From an uncultured Alphaproteobacteria bacterium (lineage in GTDB: Bacteria; Pseudomonadota; Alphaproteobacteria; HIMB59): 64,000 nt of DNA. Positions 61,198 through 64,000 of the stretch are shown here, in pieces. The first letter of the stretch is position 1. Each line of letters opens with the position of its first letter. The stretch covers positions 248,001-312,000 of the forward strand of contig CACLUR010000001.1 in the NCBI GenBank assembly GCA_902610175.1, given 5' to 3'. A program made the position numbers and the translations under genes. Under the pieces are notes generated by a model that was not told where the DNA came from, ran no database searches, and was given only the letters and a program-made list of their open reading frames with translations.

Positions 61198-63279
61198 ATG
61201 AGATTTCAAAAAAACGTAATAAATAAATGGGATAATAAATTTAATAAATTATCTAAACTTGATCAATTAATATTAAGATCGAACCTACTAGGTGGAGATT
61301 TAAAAGTTACCAACTTTGGTGGAGGAAACACCTCCTCCAAGATTTCTGTGAGAGATCCCATAACAAAAAAAAATGAAAAAATTTTATATGTTAAAGGGTC
61401 AGGAGGAGATTTAGGTTCAATTAAAAAAGATGGTTTTGCAAGTCTTTATCTAGATAAATTTAATAGCCTTAAAAATATTTACAGGGGCTTTAATCATGAG
61501 GATGAAATGGTTGGATATTACCCGATGTGTACGTTTAATAATAATCCAAGGGCTGCCAGTATAGACACACCACTTCATGCCTATGTGCCTTATCCTGAAG
61601 TAGATCACACTCATCCGGACTCAATTATTGCCTTAGCAACAATGAAAAATGGAAGAGATATTGTTAAAAAAGTTTATGGAAATAGTGTTGGCTGGATTGA
61701 CTGGCAAAGACCTGGTTTTGACCTAGGATTAAAAATGGAAAACTTAATTCATAAAAATAAAGGTATTATTGGAATAGTGCTTGGTCATCATGGATTATTT
61801 ACATGGTCAAATACAAGTAAAGAGTGTTATTCAAATTCTGTAGACTTAATAAAAAGGGCTCAAATGTATTTAAATAGCTCTATTAAAAAATATTCATTTG
61901 GAAAGCCTATTTACAAGAATAAATCAAACCCTGAATTTGAAATAAAATTAATAACAACTATTCGAGGAAGTCTCTCTAATGAAAACTCAAAAATTCTTCA
62001 CATAGACAAATCAGATATCGCCTTGGAATTTGTTAACTCAACAAATTTGAAAAAAGTTGCTGCAATTGGAACTTCTTGCCCTGACCATTTTCTCAGAACA
62101 AAAAGATTGCCTATGGTTTTACCTCCATTGTCTGATTTAATTAAAAATGAAAATAAAATTCACAGTATCGTTAAAACATATTTAGAAAAATATAAAGAAG
62201 CATACACAAAGTACTATAATAGAAATAAAAGCAAAGGATCTCCAAACCTTAGGGACCCTTACCCAGTAATAATTCTTATACCTGAGTATGGAATGATGTC
62301 TTTTGCAAAAAATAAATCAACTGCACGTATCTCAAGTGAGTTTTTTTGTAATGCAATGAATGTAATGAAAGGTGCGGAGGGTATTAGCAAATACACTGGA
62401 CTTACTGAAAAAGAAGCATTTAGAATAGAATATTGGGAGTTGGAGGAAGCAAAATTAAGAAGAATGCCTCCAGAAAAAGAGCTTGCTGGAAAAGTAGCTC
62501 TTATTACAGGTGCGGCTGGGGGAATTGGATCAGCTACTGCAAGAAAATTCCTTAGTGAGGGTTGTTGTGTAATTTTAACGGATATAGATAAAAAAGCACT
62601 TAATTCAAAACACGAGGAGTTTAGTAAAGAATTTGGCAGAGATGTTGTTCATTCTATATTAATGGATGTCACTAGCGAACAAGATGTTAAGGGAGCTGTA
62701 TCGAATAGTGTAAATGCTTTTGGTGGTATCGATATACTAGTTGCAAATGCAGGATTTGCATCAGCAGCTCTATTTGAAAAAACATCTTCAAAACTTTGGG
62801 ATAAAAATATGGATATCTTATCAAAAGGATGTTTTTTAATAAGTCGTGAGGTATACCAAAAAATGATTGATCAAAAAAATGGAGGCTCAATTATATTTGT
62901 CTCAAGCAAAAATAGCTTAAATGCATCAAAGGGAGCGTCAGCATATAGTGTAGCAAAAAGTTCTTTGCTGCACCTTTCTAGATCTATTGCGCTGGAGGGT
63001 TCAAGTCATAAAATTCGTTCAAATGTCGTAAATCCTGATGCTGTTATTCAAAACTCAAAAATATGGCAAGGTGAGTGGACCAAACAAAGAGCAATCAGTA
63101 ATAAAATTAGTGTTAATCAAGTCGAGGAATTTTACAAAAACAGAAGTTTATTGAAAGTAAGCATACTTCCAGAAGATATAGCCGAGGGAATTTACTTCTT
63201 TGCAAGTTCCAAATCGAAAAAATCAACAGGGAATATTATCAATGTCGATGGAGGTAATATAACATCATTCACTAGATAA
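61198..63279 (+). CDS. rhaD: Bifunctional rhamnulose-1-phosphate aldolase / short-chain dehydrogenase
   Basis: 693 residues. The N-terminal class II aldolase part (about 1-430) has NFGGGNTSSK, the zinc-ligand histidines in VDHTHPDS and GHHGLFTWS; the C-terminal SDR (about 435-693) has ITGAAGGIGSATA, NAGF, the YSVAK catalytic motif and a final VDGGN. It splits rhamnulose 1-phosphate into DHAP and L-lactaldehyde and probably oxidises the latter to lactate. It is the first gene of the plus-strand rhamnose operon, sharing one base with the kinase. Confidence 0.93.
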   Translation: MRFQKNVINKWDNKFNKLSKLDQLILRSNLLGGDLKVTNFGGGNTSSKISVRDPITKKNEKILYVKGSGGDLGSIKKDGFASLYLDKFNSLKNIYRGFNHEDEMVGYYPMCTFNNNPRAASIDTPLHAYVPYPEVDHTHPDSIIALATMKNGRDIVKKVYGNSVGWIDWQRPGFDLGLKMENLIHKNKGIIGIVLGHHGLFTWSNTSKECYSNSVDLIKRAQMYLNSSIKKYSFGKPIYKNKSNPEFEIKLITTIRGSLSNENSKILHIDKSDIALEFVNSTNLKKVAAIGTSCPDHFLRTKRLPMVLPPLSDLIKNENKIHSIVKTYLEKYKEAYTKYYNRNKSKGSPNLRDPYPVIILIPEYGMMSFAKNKSTARISSEFFCNAMNVMKGAEGISKYTGLTEKEAFRIEYWELEEAKLRRMPPEKELAGKVALITGAAGGIGSATARKFLSEGCCVILTDIDKKALNSKHEEFSKEFGRDVVHSILMDVTSEQDVKGAVSNSVNAFGGIDILVANAGFASAALFEKTSSKLWDKNMDILSKGCFLISREVYQKMIDQKNGGSIIFVSSKNSLNASKGASAYSVAKSSLLHLSRSIALEGSSHKIRSNVVNPDAVIQNSKIWQGEWTKQRAISNKISVNQVEEFYKNRSLLKVSILPEDIAEGIYFFASSKSKKSTGNIINVDGGNITSFTR

Positions 63280-64000
63280 TGGTGTCTTCTAAGAAACTAA
63301 ATGTTGTCCTCGATATTGGTAAAACAAACGTCAAGTTAACATTTGTTGATAGCTTTAATAATAAGACAATAAAATTTTTTAAAACAAAACAAAAAAATAT
63401 TTATAGACATGGTATAAAAATTTTAAATTCAAATTGTATATTTGAGTGGGCACTAAAAAAAATTACATACATTGGAAGAAAACACAATTTAGATAAATTT
63501 GTTTGCACTGCTCATGGAACTTCTATTGCTCTGATAAGTTATGATGATAAAGAGCTTTTGGCTTGTACTGATTATGAATATAAATTTGATAAATTATTTA
63601 ATAATTATAAGAAAATAGCACCTAAATTTAGTGAAAGTTTCTCTCCCTTTTTAGAAAATGGACTTAATATAGGTCAGCAAATTTACTATTTGTATAAAAG
63701 AAAACAAAAACTTATTAAGAAAACAAAATACATCCTTAATTATCCTCAATATATTGTATGGAAGCTCACTTCTAGTTTTTCATCTGAGATATCATATGTA
63801 GGCTGTCATACGCATTTGTGGGATTTTAAAAGAAATAAACTCTCCTCTTTTGTTAAAAAAATAAAATTAGAAAAAAAATTTCCGCAAATAAGAAAGGCAT
63901 GGGATACCATAGGACGAAAACAAATTGGAGAGTCAAATTTAAAAATTATAAATGGGATTCATGATAGTAATGCGTCCTATTTATATTTTAAAAATTCAGA
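63279..64000 (+). CDS. rhaK: Rhamnulokinase, FGGY family (3' end outside window)
   Basis: About 240 codons visible, starting ATG 63279 inside the previous stop (TAATG). N-terminal LDIGKTNVKLT is the ATP-binding phosphate-1 loop of FGGY kinases; CTAHGTS and the later GIHDSNASYLY near the edge are conserved in this group. It would phosphorylate L-rhamnulose to feed the fused aldolase. FGGY enzymes are about 450-500 residues, so roughly half is missing. Confidence 0.88.
   Translation, partial: MVSSKKLNVVLDIGKTNVKLTFVDSFNNKTIKFFKTKQKNIYRHGIKILNSNCIFEWALKKITYIGRKHNLDKFVCTAHGTSIALISYDDKELLACTDYEYKFDKLFNNYKKIAPKFSESFSPFLENGLNIGQQIYYLYKRKQKLIKKTKYILNYPQYIVWKLTSSFSSEISYVGCHTHLWDFKRNKLSSFVKKIKLEKKFPQIRKAWDTIGRKQIGESNLKIINGIHDSNASYLYFKNS

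Noticed and set aside
1-64000. CRISPR arrays, insertion sequences, prophage, rRNA
   Set aside because: No regularly spaced repeats, transposase or integrase motifs, phage structural genes or rRNA sequence were seen. The CII-like gene alone does not make a prophage.

Overview
The window reads as a piece of a streamlined, AT-rich (about one third G+C by eye) Gram-negative chromosome, most likely a marine alphaproteobacterium. This is inferred from gene order and composition: uppP next to an NDUFA9-like gene, rnd-kdsD-lptCAB, aroA-rpsA-ihfB and pyrF-trpFBA-accD-folC are typical alphaproteobacterial neighbourhoods. Intergenic gaps are tiny, many genes overlap by 1 to 14 bases, and polyol and sugar ABC transporters dominate the right half. 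I cannot name the species.

Region 1 (1-19.3 kb) is core metabolism: glutamate synthase (gltB cut by the left edge, and gltD), undecaprenyl-diphosphatase, RNase D, Kdo/LPS genes (kdsD, lptC, lptA, lptB), aroA, rpsA, ihfB, pyrF, trpF-trpB-trpA, accD and folC. Oddities here are the absence of cmk from its usual aroA-cmk-rpsA slot and an out-of-frame ATG at the rpsA start that has the better-placed ribosome binding site.

Region 2 (19.3-32.4 kb) is a mixed accessory zone. It holds a DCC-family protein, a glutathione transferase, a likely metal-uptake pair (DUF4198 and HupE/UreJ), a 5-oxoproline module (gamma-glutamylcyclotransferase plus pxpA/pxpBC), a photolyase apparently split into two overlapping genes in reversed domain order, a fatty-acid pair (acyl-CoA ligase and FadN-type hydroxyacyl-CoA dehydrogenase/hydratase), and small zinc-ribbon proteins.

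Region 3 (32.4-37.25 kb) is a compact island of mostly unrecognised small secreted and HTH proteins, bordered on the left by an aberrant tRNA-like sequence. Its centre is the most striking gene in the window: a secreted PDZ-like domain fused to a Cys-loop-type pentameric ligand-gated ion channel, directly behind a small regulator-like gene.

Region 4 (37.3-64 kb) is a carbohydrate block. Two CUT1 ABC systems (SBP plus two permeases each) have only one MalK/UgpC-type ATPase in the window. Each sits with a SorC-type regulator, an SDR and a zinc polyol dehydrogenase. Next come a TIM-barrel epimerase, a GMC oxidoreductase and a mannitol-dehydrogenase-family gene. The right end is an L-rhamnose locus: an SBP/ATPase/two-permease importer, an ASRT-family protein, rhaI, and, divergently, a fused aldolase/dehydrogenase and the rhamnulokinase, which is cut by the right edge. 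The two SDR genes form a near-identical inverted repeat around the first CUT1 module. All three transport operons carry a hairpin just after the binding-protein gene, and the first SorC gene and its SBP gene share paired palindromic operators.
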